The translations under genes and the position numbers were made by a program. This document shows positions 52,320 through 60,639 of a DNA stretch of 64,000 nt, one piece after another. Numbering within the stretch: the first letter of the stretch is position 1; each line of letters begins with the position of its first letter. The DNA comes from Neobacillus mesonae (GTDB lineage: Bacteria > Bacillota > Bacilli > Bacillales > Cytobacillaceae), in contig NZ_JAMBNQ010000006.1 in the NCBI RefSeq assembly GCF_023715155.1, positions 1-64,000 on the forward strand, given 5' to 3'. The notes beneath the pieces are model-generated. The model saw only the letters and a list, made by a program, of their open reading frames with translations. It searched no databases and had not been told where the DNA came from.

Positions 52320-52373
52320 GAATGCGGTTATGAGAGAAACAGCTGCCCAATAATGAAAAAGGAGTTGATCCAT

Positions 52374-52664
52374 TTGCCAATATTCTTTTCACCCGAGATA
52401 ATAACTCCGGAATATCAAGTTTTAAACATCATTGATGCTAAAAACAAAGGCGTCGGGAATATAGCCTTTTTGTTTGCTGAAAAGAAATTATATGTATATG
52501 GAATATTAGAGGAAGAAGAAGTTGGAGCTGATTTCCGTGATTTAGTTACCCCCTACATAAAAGGAGTGGCAAAAGCGAAACCAGGCCTTGATATTTATTC
52601 CTGTTTGTATGTCGGCTGCAAAAAGATAAAATTAAATGAAGAAGAGGAAGATTCGCAGCAGTAG
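52374..52664 (+). CDS. Hypothetical cytosolic protein
   Basis: Unrecognised protein of 96 residues, acidic at the C-terminus (LNEEEEDSQQ), with two cysteines (YSCLYVGCKK). Predicted strands (FSPEIITPEYQVLNIID, KKLYVYGIL) and one helix suggest a small alpha/beta domain. The TTG at 52374 has AAAGGAG ten bases upstream, and an ATG seven codons earlier overlaps that site. It follows the MFS gene by 55 bases and may be co-transcribed. A terminator follows directly. Confidence 0.6.
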   Translation: MPIFFSPEIITPEYQVLNIIDAKNKGVGNIAFLFAEKKLYVYGILEEEEVGADFRDLVTPYIKGVAKAKPGLDIYSCLYVGCKKIKLNEEEEDSQQ

Positions 52665-52670
52665 TATATA

Positions 52671-52710
52671 AAGGCTCCAATAGGTGCAGCACCGGATTGG
52701 AGCTTTTATT
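52671..52710 (+). terminator. Terminator after the MFS/hypothetical pair
   Basis: AAGGCTCCAA pairs with TTGGAGCTTTT and is followed by ATTATTTC. Confidence 0.75.
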
Positions 52711-52792
52711 ATTTCTTTTTTTAAAAACTTGTCCTTCTCCTAAATGCTGCAGCATATACTGTTTATGAACTGCAGATGTATAGGAGGAACCT

Positions 52793-53065
52793 ATGTTTAT
52801 CTTTGTTGAAATAGCGGTTTTGGGTATGGCGTTATTGAAGGTTTTGTCTGGAAGCATCGAAATTCTTGCTGCAATCTTAATGATAAAATTTAATTCAGTG
52901 GAAAAAGCGTTGATGGTAAATAGTTCGCTTGCGCTCGTCGGGCCGGTTATTTTAATCTTAACCACAACGATTGGTGTACTTGGAATGGTCGGTAATATAT
53001 CCATCGGCAAAATACTTTGGATTTTTCTAGGGGTAAGCTGTATTTTGATTGGGGTAAAATCATAG
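52793..53065 (+). CDS. yqhV: YqhV-family small membrane protein (DUF2619)
   Basis: 90 residues with three membrane helices (about 5-30, 40-65, 70-88). The KVLSGSIEILAAILMIKFNSVEKAL segment and the overall length match B. subtilis YqhV, which sits beside the spoIIIA operon there. Here the neighbourhood is different. The AGGAGG ribosome site is strong. The function is unknown, though a sporulation link is plausible. Confidence 0.8.
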   Translation: MFIFVEIAVLGMALLKVLSGSIEILAAILMIKFNSVEKALMVNSSLALVGPVILILTTTIGVLGMVGNISIGKILWIFLGVSCILIGVKS

Positions 53066-53094
53066 AGGTTGTCCCAAAAGTCAAAATTTTAGGG

Positions 53095-53330
53095 GCAGCC
53101 CTCCTTTTATTTTTACTGTTCTGAATCTAGTCTGTTGATTTCCGTTCCAGACGCTTCGCTTTCCGCGGGCGTGCCGGCGAGCCTCCTCGTCGCATACGCT
53201 CCTGTGGGGTCTCCCCTGCCCCGTACTCCCGCAGGACACTGAATTGACATCTTTGAATCCTCCCACGCTCAAAGGAAATGCGTTAGCATTTACGAGGAGT
53301 CTGCGCGCCTTCCACTCCAATCAACAAAGA
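53095..53330. repeat. Bacillus-type dispersed repeat (CTTTCCGCGGGCG...)
   Basis: The locally GC-rich sequence GCTTTCCGCGGGCGTGCCGG, GCCTCCTCGTCGC, CTGTGGGGTCTCCCC and CGCAGGACA is a pattern I know from many Bacillus intergenic regions. It is better preserved than the related sequence at 46085-46290. Internal palindromes (GGGGTCTCCCC, CCGCGG) would fold as RNA. Confidence 0.7.
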
Positions 53331-53596
53331 GGAAATAGTAAGGTTTGTGCAAAAAAAATAAAAAAATCATTCCATTTGGCATAATGAAATTACCACACAC
53401 CATAACACCTGAAAGGAAGATTTTCTTATGTATATGAATTATACCACTACCGGACAACCGCGGAATGGGGTCTTATTTGCGTTGCCCACAATTTAAAAAA
53501 TGGGCAGCATCCAATGAAAAACAACAAAAAGTGGAGAAAAAAACAGGGAGAACTAATTTTATCCAATAATATCCAATATTTTTTTAAAAAGAAAAG
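53331..53596. other. Intergenic stretch with two marginal small frames
   Basis: An ATG at 53430 behind GAAAGGAAG opens a 22-codon frame (MYMNYTTTGQPRNGVLFALP). A second frame from about 53466 reads MGSYLRCPQFKKWAASNEKQ and ends near 53570 after 34 codons. Neither is convincing alone, and they may be two parts of a frameshifted short gene. Nothing else was seen. Confidence 0.3.
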
Positions 53597-53650
53597 GGCC
53601 GAACTCGAAAAGTCGTTTTGAACAACCATTTGGGTCAGCCTTTATCTTCA

Positions 53651-55024
53651 TTATTGCAGCGAAAGTTCTCGTCCATTTTTGCTAAAAAGAAATCCGGCTA
53701 TCGCACAAGAACATAGGGCTAAGACAGATAATAAAATAAATACTGTATGCAAACTCGTTTCTAAAGCGGGTCCGCTTAATTCATCGCTTAACCATAAACC
53801 CGACACAGCGATTCCGATGGCTTGCCCAAGGTTTCGCATTAGGTTATTAGAACCCATTGCTGCCCCTCTTAATGTCCAATCAACAGCAGATTGAACAGCA
53901 ACTGTAAAGGTTGTCATCGCGATTCCAAAACCAAATCCAATCACAGCGTTAACGAACATCATCCATGGAACCGTTGTATGAGTATGGAAGAAAATTAAAC
54001 CTATACATCCAATTAATAAAATGGAGATCCCTGTAAAGACCACTTTTCCAATCGATGTTTTCGCCAGCCATTTACCTGAGAAAACTGCTCCAAAAGGCCA
54101 AGTGATAGACATTGGCAGCATTGCAATACCTGAATAAGTTGCATTTAAATTGGTGACTCCTTGGACCCATAATGGGATATAAAACGTTACTGCTACTAGT
54201 ATAAATCCCAATAAAAATCCAGCCAGATTAGAAATTAAAAGGAGTCGATTGGTGAATAAAGAGAGTGGAAGCATTGGCTCTTTCCCCTTCAGCTCAATCC
54301 TAATAAAGAGTCCTATTCCAACTATAGCAATAATAAATAAGGATAAAATACTGGCAGTTACATGTTTTTCTTCTTTAAACACAGTTAATGCATACAAAAA
54401 TGCCGTCATGCTGATTGCAAACGTAACAATACCAGCGTAATCGATGGTTTGCTTTTTCTTTTCGAATTGTTCATGCAGGGAAACCCATAACAGAATAAGA
54501 GAAGCAATACCAAACGGAAGGTTCATGAAAAAAATCCAATGCCAGGAGATTGAATCAACAATAAATCCTCCGGCAAGAGGTCCAATAATACCTGAAATCC
54601 CCCAAACACTGCTCATCAACCCCTGAACTTTCGCCCGCTGTTCAAATGAAAAGGCGTCTCCTATGATTGTAAATGGAATCGTCGTTAATGCACCTGCTCC
54701 TATTCCTTGAATCAGCCGGAATACCACAAGCTGTCCCATTGTTTGGGAAAGCCCGGAAAGAGTTGATCCAAATAGAAAGATCACGACCCCAATCGTAAAC
54801 ATAATCTTTCTGCCGTATAAATCTGCTAATTTTCCAAAAATCGGCGTACTGATTACTGTTGTTAATAAATAAACAGAAATAACCCATGTATACAGCTGAC
54901 TGCCGCCTAAATCCTCCACAATCTTTGGCATTGCTGTACTGACAATTGTACCTTCAATTGCCGTCAGAAACGTGGCAATCATAAGGGCAGCAATAACCGA
55001 ATTTTTTTTTGTTTCACCAACCAT
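53651..55024 (-). CDS. MFS drug exporter, DHA2 (EmrB/QacA-like)
   Basis: 457-residue transporter with 13-14 predicted helices. Motifs are FLTAIEGTIVSTAMPKI (motif D1), GKLADLYGRKIMFTIG (motif A) and GIIGPLAGGFIVDSISWHWIFFMN (motif C plus the DHA2 WRWIFFIN-type signature). Proton-driven export of hydrophobic compounds is expected. It stands alone with no adjacent regulator, and the ribosome site is AAAGGAG. Confidence 0.9.
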   Translation of the reverse strand: MVGETKKNSVIAALMIATFLTAIEGTIVSTAMPKIVEDLGGSQLYTWVISVYLLTTVISTPIFGKLADLYGRKIMFTIGVVIFLFGSTLSGLSQTMGQLVVFRLIQGIGAGALTTIPFTIIGDAFSFEQRAKVQGLMSSVWGISGIIGPLAGGFIVDSISWHWIFFMNLPFGIASLILLWVSLHEQFEKKKQTIDYAGIVTFAISMTAFLYALTVFKEEKHVTASILSLFIIAIVGIGLFIRIELKGKEPMLPLSLFTNRLLLISNLAGFLLGFILVAVTFYIPLWVQGVTNLNATYSGIAMLPMSITWPFGAVFSGKWLAKTSIGKVVFTGISILLIGCIGLIFFHTHTTVPWMMFVNAVIGFGFGIAMTTFTVAVQSAVDWTLRGAAMGSNNLMRNLGQAIGIAVSGLWLSDELSGPALETSLHTVFILLSVLALCSCAIAGFLFSKNGRELSLQ

Positions 55025-55124
55025 CTATTTTTTCTCCTTTTCCTTTACAATAAAATAACAGCATTACCCATTATAATGATTTCAATTTATTTACTCAATC
55101 AAAAAATTTGTTTTGGTTCAACAC

Positions 55125-55158
55125 GAAAAAAACGCTGCCGCCCTAGCACAGCGTTTCA
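55125..55158 (-). terminator. Terminator of the secreted protein gene
   Basis: AACGCTG pairs with CAGCGTT and is followed by TTTTTTC on the minus strand. Confidence 0.8.
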
Positions 55159-55166
55159 TTTCATCA

Positions 55167-55649
55167 TTAGTCATTATCACTGTTAAACCATTCTTCCTCC
55201 CATTCATCTTCTTCATATTCACTGCACCATTTATAATTTCTTTTTGGAAAGGTTAAAACATAATTCCTTAACATTTTATAGCGCAGCAGTTTTTGGTCCT
55301 GAGTTAATGCCCCTGCCCATGCATAGGTTTCAATTAAGGCTAGATAATCCATATAAATACGATGATAAATTTGATCCAGCCGCTGCTTTTGCGCTAATGT
55401 ATAGGGAATATCTTTTGTACAATTCAAATCGGAATCAATTATTTTATCATTTTGATTGAATGGTCCCAGCTTATCAATTGAATCCATGTCAATTTCATAT
55501 TCGGGTTGTTTTGGATTGGAATTCTCATAGTCTAATTCCATCTTTTCTTTCTCATTCATTTTTTTATTATTGGATTCTGCAAATGATTGAAAGGGCATCA
55601 GCGAATATGATAAGAAAAATAGGACGACCACTAGAAATTTCTTTCTCAT
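55167..55649 (-). CDS. Secreted hypothetical protein
   Basis: 160 residues with a signal peptide (MRKKFLVVVLFFLSYSLMPFQSFAES, cleavage likely after SFA). The mature part is acidic and polar, with two cysteines (LNCTKDIP and KWCSEYEED) that could form a disulfide, a helical middle (QRLDQIYHRIYMDYLALIET), and a strongly acidic C-terminus (EEDEWEEEWFNSDND). I do not recognise a family. An export or cell-wall-associated location is likely. Confidence 0.65.
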   Translation of the reverse strand: MRKKFLVVVLFFLSYSLMPFQSFAESNNKKMNEKEKMELDYENSNPKQPEYEIDMDSIDKLGPFNQNDKIIDSDLNCTKDIPYTLAQKQRLDQIYHRIYMDYLALIETYAWAGALTQDQKLLRYKMLRNYVLTFPKRNYKWCSEYEEDEWEEEWFNSDND

Positions 55650-55674
55650 CCATTTTCTCCTTCAGATAAAGTGA

Positions 55675-55850
55675 AACCTTAATCAGCGGGGGTTTATCCT
55701 TCACTGATTGTTAGTCCCGTTTTACTGACTTGATATCGATGCTGGCGCACCGATAAAGAGTTAGTACTACCCCGATTGGTTCAGGCTAAACCTCTGCTTA
55801 CGCTAAAACCAGCTTTGAAGCGGGGGCTTACTGCCCGTTAACGGGATAAT
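55675..55850. repeat. Structured dispersed element (copy B)
   Basis: AATCAGCGGGGGTTTATCC with ACTGATTGTTAGTCCCG lies at one end and GCGGGGGCTTACTGCCCG with TTAACGGG at the other. The reverse complement aligns block by block with 11331-11470, including the TTTTAGCGTAAGCAG loop. It lies between two secreted-protein genes, with no coding frame. Confidence 0.6.
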
Positions 55851-55896
55851 ATGGAAAGTTGCATATCAACAAAGACATGCAACTTTAGGAAATGTA

Positions 55897-56277
55897 TTAA
55901 TCGTCTAAATGATCATCGTCATCATCTTCATGACCATCATCGTCATCATGATCGTCTTCATGATTCCCGTTACGCGAACCTTCCTTTTCTACCTCAACCA
56001 CTTGGCCGGTGTTAGCATCAATTTCTACTTCATAATGAATATCTGAGCTCTTAACAATGACCTCGTAATATTCTCTGCCATCATCTTTTTCCAATGTTAC
56101 CTTGACGACTTCCCCATTTACCTTTTTCAATGCGATTTCTTTTGCTTCTTTTTCAGAAATGCGATTATTTTCGGCTTCTAGTAAGTGGGAGGCCTTAACA
56201 TATGTATTCTGAAAACCTGCAAAAGCAAATGGGATTAGTAGAGCAGCAAACAATAGAATTTTCCTCACAAAAATCAC
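55897..56277 (-). CDS. Secreted PepSY-domain protein with Asp/His-rich tail
   Basis: 126 residues. A signal peptide (ILLFAALLIPFAFAGFQN) is followed by one PepSY domain (about 38-97: ISEKEAKEIALKKVNGEV, YYEVIVKSSDIHYEVEIDANTGQVVEVEKEG). The last 25 residues are almost entirely Asp, Glu and His (DDHDDDDGHEDDDDDH), a likely divalent-cation-binding tail. PepSY proteins often restrain proteases or bind the cell wall. The ribosome site is AGGAGGGTG. Confidence 0.88.
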   Translation of the reverse strand: MIFVRKILLFAALLIPFAFAGFQNTYVKASHLLEAENNRISEKEAKEIALKKVNGEVVKVTLEKDDGREYYEVIVKSSDIHYEVEIDANTGQVVEVEKEGSRNGNHEDDHDDDDGHEDDDDDHLDD

Positions 56278-56448
56278 CCTCCTTTATTTTTTATTATATT
56301 TTGCTGTGTGTAACAGTCTTATTCATTCACTACTAAAAAATATTGATTAATTTGTCCAAAAAAACTGACAAGCTGGGTATATACCGTTACGAATTTGTCC
56401 TCACTCGCAAATAATACAGTATCAATACAATTTGGTTAAGGGGAGAGG

Positions 56449-56919
56449 ATGATGACCGCGGCGGGATTTTTCAGTTTTCTAGAACCATTTTTCCAACAGT
56501 TAGCAAAATTTAAAACTTGGATTCCAAAGCGAGGAAAAAACAAAGAGAGTCAAAGGAGTGATAAGTATATAACCTGGGGCCTGGGGATTGAAAACCCCTT
56601 TTATTTAAGCAGTAAATTTTCAGTTGATCAGCCCTCCATTACAATAAATGGACACCAGATCACACATAATCATTCTTGGCCAGTTAAGTATTCCATTGTC
56701 AAAACCAATAAGTTTGGGACTTCCATCACCTATTTTGACAGCGTTATTTTTTATGGGAATTATTCTGACAGTGAATTTAACCACACTTTCCAGATACCAA
56801 TTGGGGCAGATTACCAATTAGAGGTTTTCAATTATTATAAATATCAATCCACCGGAAAGATCCAGATTATCCAAAACAGGGGCAAATCCATATTTGAACA
56901 GTACTGCCAAATTAATTAG
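56449..56919 (+). CDS. Hypothetical protein
   Basis: Unrecognised 156-residue protein. The first 30 residues are amphipathic (FFSFLEPFFQQLAKFKTWIPKRGKN) and not a cleavable signal. The remainder is rich in aromatic and beta-prone segments (YSIVKTNKFGTSITYFDSVIFYGNY, YQLEVFNYYKYQS), suggesting a beta-sandwich. Two adjacent ATG codons follow GGGGAGAGG. The gene lies 20 bases upstream of the antiporter gene and may be co-transcribed with it. Confidence 0.55.
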   Translation: MMTAAGFFSFLEPFFQQLAKFKTWIPKRGKNKESQRSDKYITWGLGIENPFYLSSKFSVDQPSITINGHQITHNHSWPVKYSIVKTNKFGTSITYFDSVIFYGNYSDSEFNHTFQIPIGADYQLEVFNYYKYQSTGKIQIIQNRGKSIFEQYCQIN

Positions 56920-56939
56920 AAGGAAAAATAAAAAAGGAA

Positions 56940-58280
56940 GTGAAAAACACTGTATTTAGTTTAACTGGTGCCGAAATTAGTCATTTTTTATTAGCAATGG
57001 GCTTCCTTCTCGCAACAGCTCATTTATTAGGATTTCTGGCCGAAAAGATTTTCATACCTCGTGTGATTGGAGAGGTCGCAGCCGGTTTAGTACTTGGACC
57101 AACCCTATTGGGTCATTTCTTTCCGGATGCATTTAATTGGTTGTTTCTTGGTTTTCCTATGGAGGACAAATTATTTGGTCTGCTTTATCAATTTGGGTTA
57201 CTGATGTTGATGTTTACATCTGGACTGAAGTTTCAAACTCGTTTTAATAAAGATGATCTTAAATTAACTTCCGGGCTGGTGATTGGGGCAACCATCCCTG
57301 CTTTCATTGTTGGCTGGTTTGCAGCTGATTTATTCAATATCACCCCTTATTTAGGAACAGCCAATAATCCTTTGGCCATGAAAATAGTGATTGCCGTTTC
57401 CATTGCGATTACTTCTATTCCTGTTATTTCGAAAATTTTTAATGACCTTGGAATCATGCATACCAGGTTCGCCAAAATTGTTGTTGCCTGTGCCGGGGTC
57501 CATGATATTCTTTTATGGGTTGCTTTAGGATTTGCAACAGCTATTGCCAGCCAAGGCAGCGTCTTTACAGTTGGTTCAGCATTCAAAAGTGTGGGGATTT
57601 CCGTTGGTTTCATCATAGGTACTTTCGTCCTCGGATATTTCCTCTTTAAAAAAATGACCATTGTAAAACAAAATTTATTATTTCGCGCTTCTAATTTAGG
57701 CTACTTTTTATTTATAATGTTCATACTCGCTTCAGTAGCCGGCAGCCTGCATGTTGAAACTATATTTGGTGCACTTCTTGCCGGTATTATTGCTAAGGTT
57801 GCCTTACCAAAAGGTGTATCCGAACGTGTCGAACAAAGTGTTTCCAATATATCGTTTTCCTGGTTTATTCCCATTTATTTTGCAACAGTAGGGCTGCAAT
57901 TAGATTTAGTAAGGCACTTTAACCCTCTATTCTTCCTAGTCTACTTATTATTTGCCACCCTTACACAAACTTTAGCAGTATATCTCTCTTCTCGTGCAAT
58001 GAAACAGGATCATTTTACAAGTTTCAATTTAGGTGTGGCCATAAATGACCGGGGCGGCCCGGGAATTGTCTTGTCCTCTGTAGCATATACAGCTGGTATC
58101 ATCAACCAGGAATTTTTCGCTATCCTTGTCATGCTCGCACTAGTTACTTCTTGGATGCCCGGAACATGGCTTCGGATTGTGGTGAACAAAGGGTGGAGGC
58201 TAATGCCGGGTGATGAAAATTTAGTACCGCATAAAATAAATGAAGATGATAAGATCAAATCCATCAATCAGTCGGTATAA
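56940..58280 (+). CDS. Cation:proton antiporter, CPA2 (Kef/NapA-like)
   Basis: 446-residue monovalent cation/proton antiporter with about 13 helices. The RVIGEVAAGLVLGPTLLGHF start and the GLKFQTRF and GVHDILLWVALG segments are typical of CPA2. NDRGGPGIVL contains the conserved Asp-Arg-Gly region near the C-terminal half. There is no TrkA-N or TrkA-C regulatory domain, so it is the short type. The GTG start is poorly spaced from AAAGGA but no better codon exists. Na+ or K+ export for pH homeostasis is expected. Confidence 0.85.
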   Translation: MKNTVFSLTGAEISHFLLAMGFLLATAHLLGFLAEKIFIPRVIGEVAAGLVLGPTLLGHFFPDAFNWLFLGFPMEDKLFGLLYQFGLLMLMFTSGLKFQTRFNKDDLKLTSGLVIGATIPAFIVGWFAADLFNITPYLGTANNPLAMKIVIAVSIAITSIPVISKIFNDLGIMHTRFAKIVVACAGVHDILLWVALGFATAIASQGSVFTVGSAFKSVGISVGFIIGTFVLGYFLFKKMTIVKQNLLFRASNLGYFLFIMFILASVAGSLHVETIFGALLAGIIAKVALPKGVSERVEQSVSNISFSWFIPIYFATVGLQLDLVRHFNPLFFLVYLLFATLTQTLAVYLSSRAMKQDHFTSFNLGVAINDRGGPGIVLSSVAYTAGIINQEFFAILVMLALVTSWMPGTWLRIVVNKGWRLMPGDENLVPHKINEDDKIKSINQSV

Positions 58281-58290
58281 TGGATTTTAC

Positions 58291-58323
58291 ATCAGCGGGG
58301 CTCCATACCCCGCTGATTTTTTA
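58291..58323 (+). terminator. Antiporter gene terminator
   Basis: ATCAGCGGGG pairs with CCCCGCTGAT around seven bases and is followed by TTTTTT. Confidence 0.9.
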
Positions 58324-58420
58324 ACATCCAAAGGGAAGCTTGGCAAACAACCAATCATTTTGTAATGAAAATACCAAACTTTGTGCAAATTATAAAAAAC
58401 TACGACCTGGAGGTTTTTAG

Positions 58421-58891
58421 ATGTTGAAAAATTCCATAAGAGTCTTCATTGTTTTATGTTCAATCATTGCGGCTGTGCTTCTTCCTAAAAAATCGTATAT
58501 TAAATTTTTACCTGTTACATTGTTTTCATCAACTGTTCTTCTTTTGGAGATTTTCTATTTTACCGTCCACAAACTGTGGAAAGTTAAAGGCGGAGCAAGT
58601 GCAATGGTGTGTGATACATTAATTTTGATAATGGGGCCATACTTTTTCGCAAATTTCTGGGTTTTCCATTTATCCAAGGGGAAATATTTCTTATATTCTT
58701 TCATCAATATCATTGCAGATTTAATTTATGCCTTTCCTATCATCACTTTATTTAGAAAATTGAAGTTCTTTAAAATAAAGATAAGTTCCACCAAGTTTTT
58801 TTCATTAATTATTACAAATGCATTTTTAAATTACGCATTCCAAAAATTTTTTGAAAAGATGACAGAGCAAAACGTCGAAACCACAAAATAG
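58421..58891 (+). CDS. Hypothetical membrane protein (possibly CBO0543-like)
   Basis: 156 residues with four to five membrane segments (about 7-25, 28-48, 60-82, 90-112, 125-142) and basic loops. The length and layout (KKSYIKFLPVTLFSS, then GPYFFANFWVFHLSKGK) recall the CBO0543 group of small Bacillus membrane proteins, but I am not certain. The ribosome site is GGAGG. A short hairpin and T-run after the stop suggest its own terminator. Confidence 0.6.
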   Translation: MLKNSIRVFIVLCSIIAAVLLPKKSYIKFLPVTLFSSTVLLLEIFYFTVHKLWKVKGGASAMVCDTLILIMGPYFFANFWVFHLSKGKYFLYSFINIIADLIYAFPIITLFRKLKFFKIKISSTKFFSLIITNAFLNYAFQKFFEKMTEQNVETTK

Positions 58892-58922
58892 ACGACGGAA
58901 TTTCCGCCGTAAAATCATTTTT

Positions 58923-59144
58923 TTATTTATTTCCGGCCATTGGCTCATCAACCACGTCTGTATCAATCACGTTAGTGCCACTGGCTCCTGTAGCTGAGAA
59001 AACCAACCCGCCAGTATTAAATCCACCTGAACCACCAAACGTTTTTGCACTTGACTTTGGTGTTACAAAAGCTGCATCACCAACATTTAGAATACCATCC
59101 CCGCTTACATTCAAAATTTCTATTGGCCCAACAATTACCGGCAT
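58923..59144 (-). CDS. gerPF: GerPF/GerPA-like spore germination protein
   Basis: 73-residue small protein of the GerPA/GerPF family, needed for germinant passage through the spore coat. The N-terminus PVIVGPIEILNVSGDGILNVGD and the middle GGSGGFNTGGLVFSATGASGTNVID are family signatures. The start MPVIVGP is chosen to match family members; an ATG two codons upstream is equally open, with the ribosome site at AGAAGG. It stands alone, not in a gerPABCDEF operon, as do several GerPF paralogues in Bacillus. Confidence 0.85.
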   Translation of the reverse strand: MPVIVGPIEILNVSGDGILNVGDAAFVTPKSSAKTFGGSGGFNTGGLVFSATGASGTNVIDTDVVDEPMAGNK

Positions 59145-59353
59145 GAACATTCATCCTTCTCACTTAGACTTATTTTAAGATAGTTAGATTTTTAACCCAT
59201 TTTTAATTTAATTAATGTACGATATGATAACTGAGGTCTGTTAGTGTCTGAAGGAAATAAATTAAAAAATTCTTCCTATGTTTTCTTCAACCTATTCTTG
59301 AAAGTCCAGGGAGAAACAACAGGAAATGATGATCTCTTGTTAAAAGCAACCAT

Positions 59354-59388
59354 AAAAAGGGGCCCTTCTAAATGAAAGTCCCCTTCTC
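59354..59388 (-). terminator. Terminator of the YjcZ-like gene
   Basis: AAGGGGACTT and AAGGGCCCCTT form an imperfect stem followed by TTTATGG on the minus strand. Confidence 0.6.
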
Positions 59389-59409
59389 TTTCAAATTTAC
59401 TGTTTGATT

Positions 59410-59538
59410 TTAATAAAAACCACCATAACCACCGAATCCACCATATCCGCCAACAAATGATGCGCCAACAATGATCAAAAGGATAAACAACACTACAATC
59501 AGGGCAAAACCGCCGCCGTATCCTACTCCATCAGCCAT
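59410..59538 (-). CDS. YjcZ-family sporulation-type small protein
   Basis: 42-residue protein with a polar Gly-rich head ([10 protein letters not shown]), one hydrophobic helix ([19 protein letters not shown]) and a Gly/Tyr/Phe tail ([13 protein letters not shown]). This is the YjcZ/YrzP-type pattern of small spore-associated membrane proteins in Bacillus. An AGGAGG ribosome site precedes the ATG. It is too short for most automatic ORF cut-offs. Confidence 0.88.
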   Translation of the reverse strand: MADGVGYGGGFALIVVLFILLIIVGASFVGGYGGFGGYGGFY

Positions 59539-59729
59539 TTAACAAACCTCCTTTTTAAACTACTGACAGAATATGTACTGTAATTGAAATAGGAACGGCA
59601 TTTACCCATTTTTATCTGATGCAGGAATTTGGAATAAAATTTGATTAGATGTATTTTATTTCTTTTAAAGATAAGCAATTTAGATTATAATCGATATGGT
59701 GAGGAATTGAGAAATAGGAAAACCTCTAA

Positions 59730-59975
59730 ATAAAGTTACAATCAGACCAAAGCAGAATCTGGATTAAAGAGCGGAAGCATTACATATTTGCAAAAGAACG
59801 GCAAAAGCCGGGGGTATCTTACACTGCATCAAATCATGGAGTTGTTGGTTATACTAAGCATAAATTGCAGCCGTACATGGCTCCAAAGGTATTAATTAAT
59901 GCCATTACACCTGATACAAGTAACCCCCCTAAACAAAAAACGCTGAACTTATCCTGTAACCAGGAATCCACTTGA
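59730..59975 (+). pseudogene. Possible gene remnant
   Basis: An open frame of 81 codons with protein-like composition (SRIWIKERKHYIFAKERQKP, then YTASNHGVVGYTKHKLQPYM) has no start codon or ribosome site near its beginning. Only an internal ATG is present. It may be the remains of a small spore or surface protein gene. The family is not recognised. Confidence 0.3.
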
Positions 59976-60167
59976 ACGTTTTGGAAATGATTATTGCTTA
60001 AATGAGGAATTCCTAATGCTTATGACTCTAATTTATGTATGGGGCTATTGTTTTAATCATTGGGGTTACACAGTCGTCAAATACTCCAAAAGGGCCATTT
60101 AAGTAATTTCTTAATGGTCTATCTATGTTTTCTTTTTAGAATAGTTAATGCAAAGGAGAATTGAATT
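59976..60167. other. Upstream region of yjlC-ndh
   Basis: There is no coding frame. I looked for a Rex operator (TTGTGAAAT...TCACAA), which controls this operon in B. subtilis, and did not see one. A ribosome site AAAGGAG is at 60152-60158. Confidence 0.4.
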
Positions 60168-60599
60168 ATGTCAACTACCACTTTAGCGGCACAGCAGGAA
60201 ACAAAGACAGCCAGTCAAGAAAAACTGGATGTACTTGATCAGCTTTTAAAACCCGAAGTACAGGAATCTTTGACTACATTAGTTGAGCAGTTACCAAAAT
60301 TGACCGAATTAGTGAATAATTTAACAAAGGTTTATGATTTATTCCAATTAGTTTCAACTGATGAGGTATTAAAAAATGATACTGTCAACGCCATTTCAGA
60401 AATCGCAACACCTGTAAAAGATTCCGTTAAAAACCTTGCTGCAAATGTTATTGAAGCAAAAGATCGTGCTGAAGTAAATCACGAAGCAATTGGACTGTTC
60501 GGCATTTTAAAAATGCTTAAAGATCCACAGGCACAAAAGCTTTTCAGATTTTTAAGTGCTTATCTTCAAGTCAGCAACGAACAAAATAATCAAAAATAA
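60168..60599 (+). CDS. yjlC: DUF1641 protein YjlC
   Basis: 143-residue soluble protein of the DUF1641 family (LDVLDQLLKPEVQESLTTLVEQLPKLTELVNNLTKVYDLF, then HEAIGLFGILKMLKDPQAQKLFRFL). It is encoded directly upstream of the type II NADH dehydrogenase, as yjlC is before ndh in B. subtilis. DUF1641 proteins also accompany formate dehydrogenases, so a link to respiratory redox enzymes is likely, but the biochemical role is unknown. The ribosome site is AAAGGAG. Confidence 0.9.
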   Translation: MSTTTLAAQQETKTASQEKLDVLDQLLKPEVQESLTTLVEQLPKLTELVNNLTKVYDLFQLVSTDEVLKNDTVNAISEIATPVKDSVKNLAANVIEAKDRAEVNHEAIGLFGILKMLKDPQAQKLFRFLSAYLQVSNEQNNQK

Positions 60600-60639
60600 T
60601 CATTTCAATAATGCATTTAGGAAGAACGGAGGCTTATCA

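Noticed and set aside
53430-53570. Two short frames as real genes
   Set aside because: Each is under 35 codons, they overlap in different frames, and only one has a ribosome site. They are recorded as marginal only.
59976-60167. Rex operator upstream of yjlC-ndh
   Set aside because: Expected from B. subtilis, but no TTGTGAAAT...TCACAA-like palindrome could be found in the upstream region.
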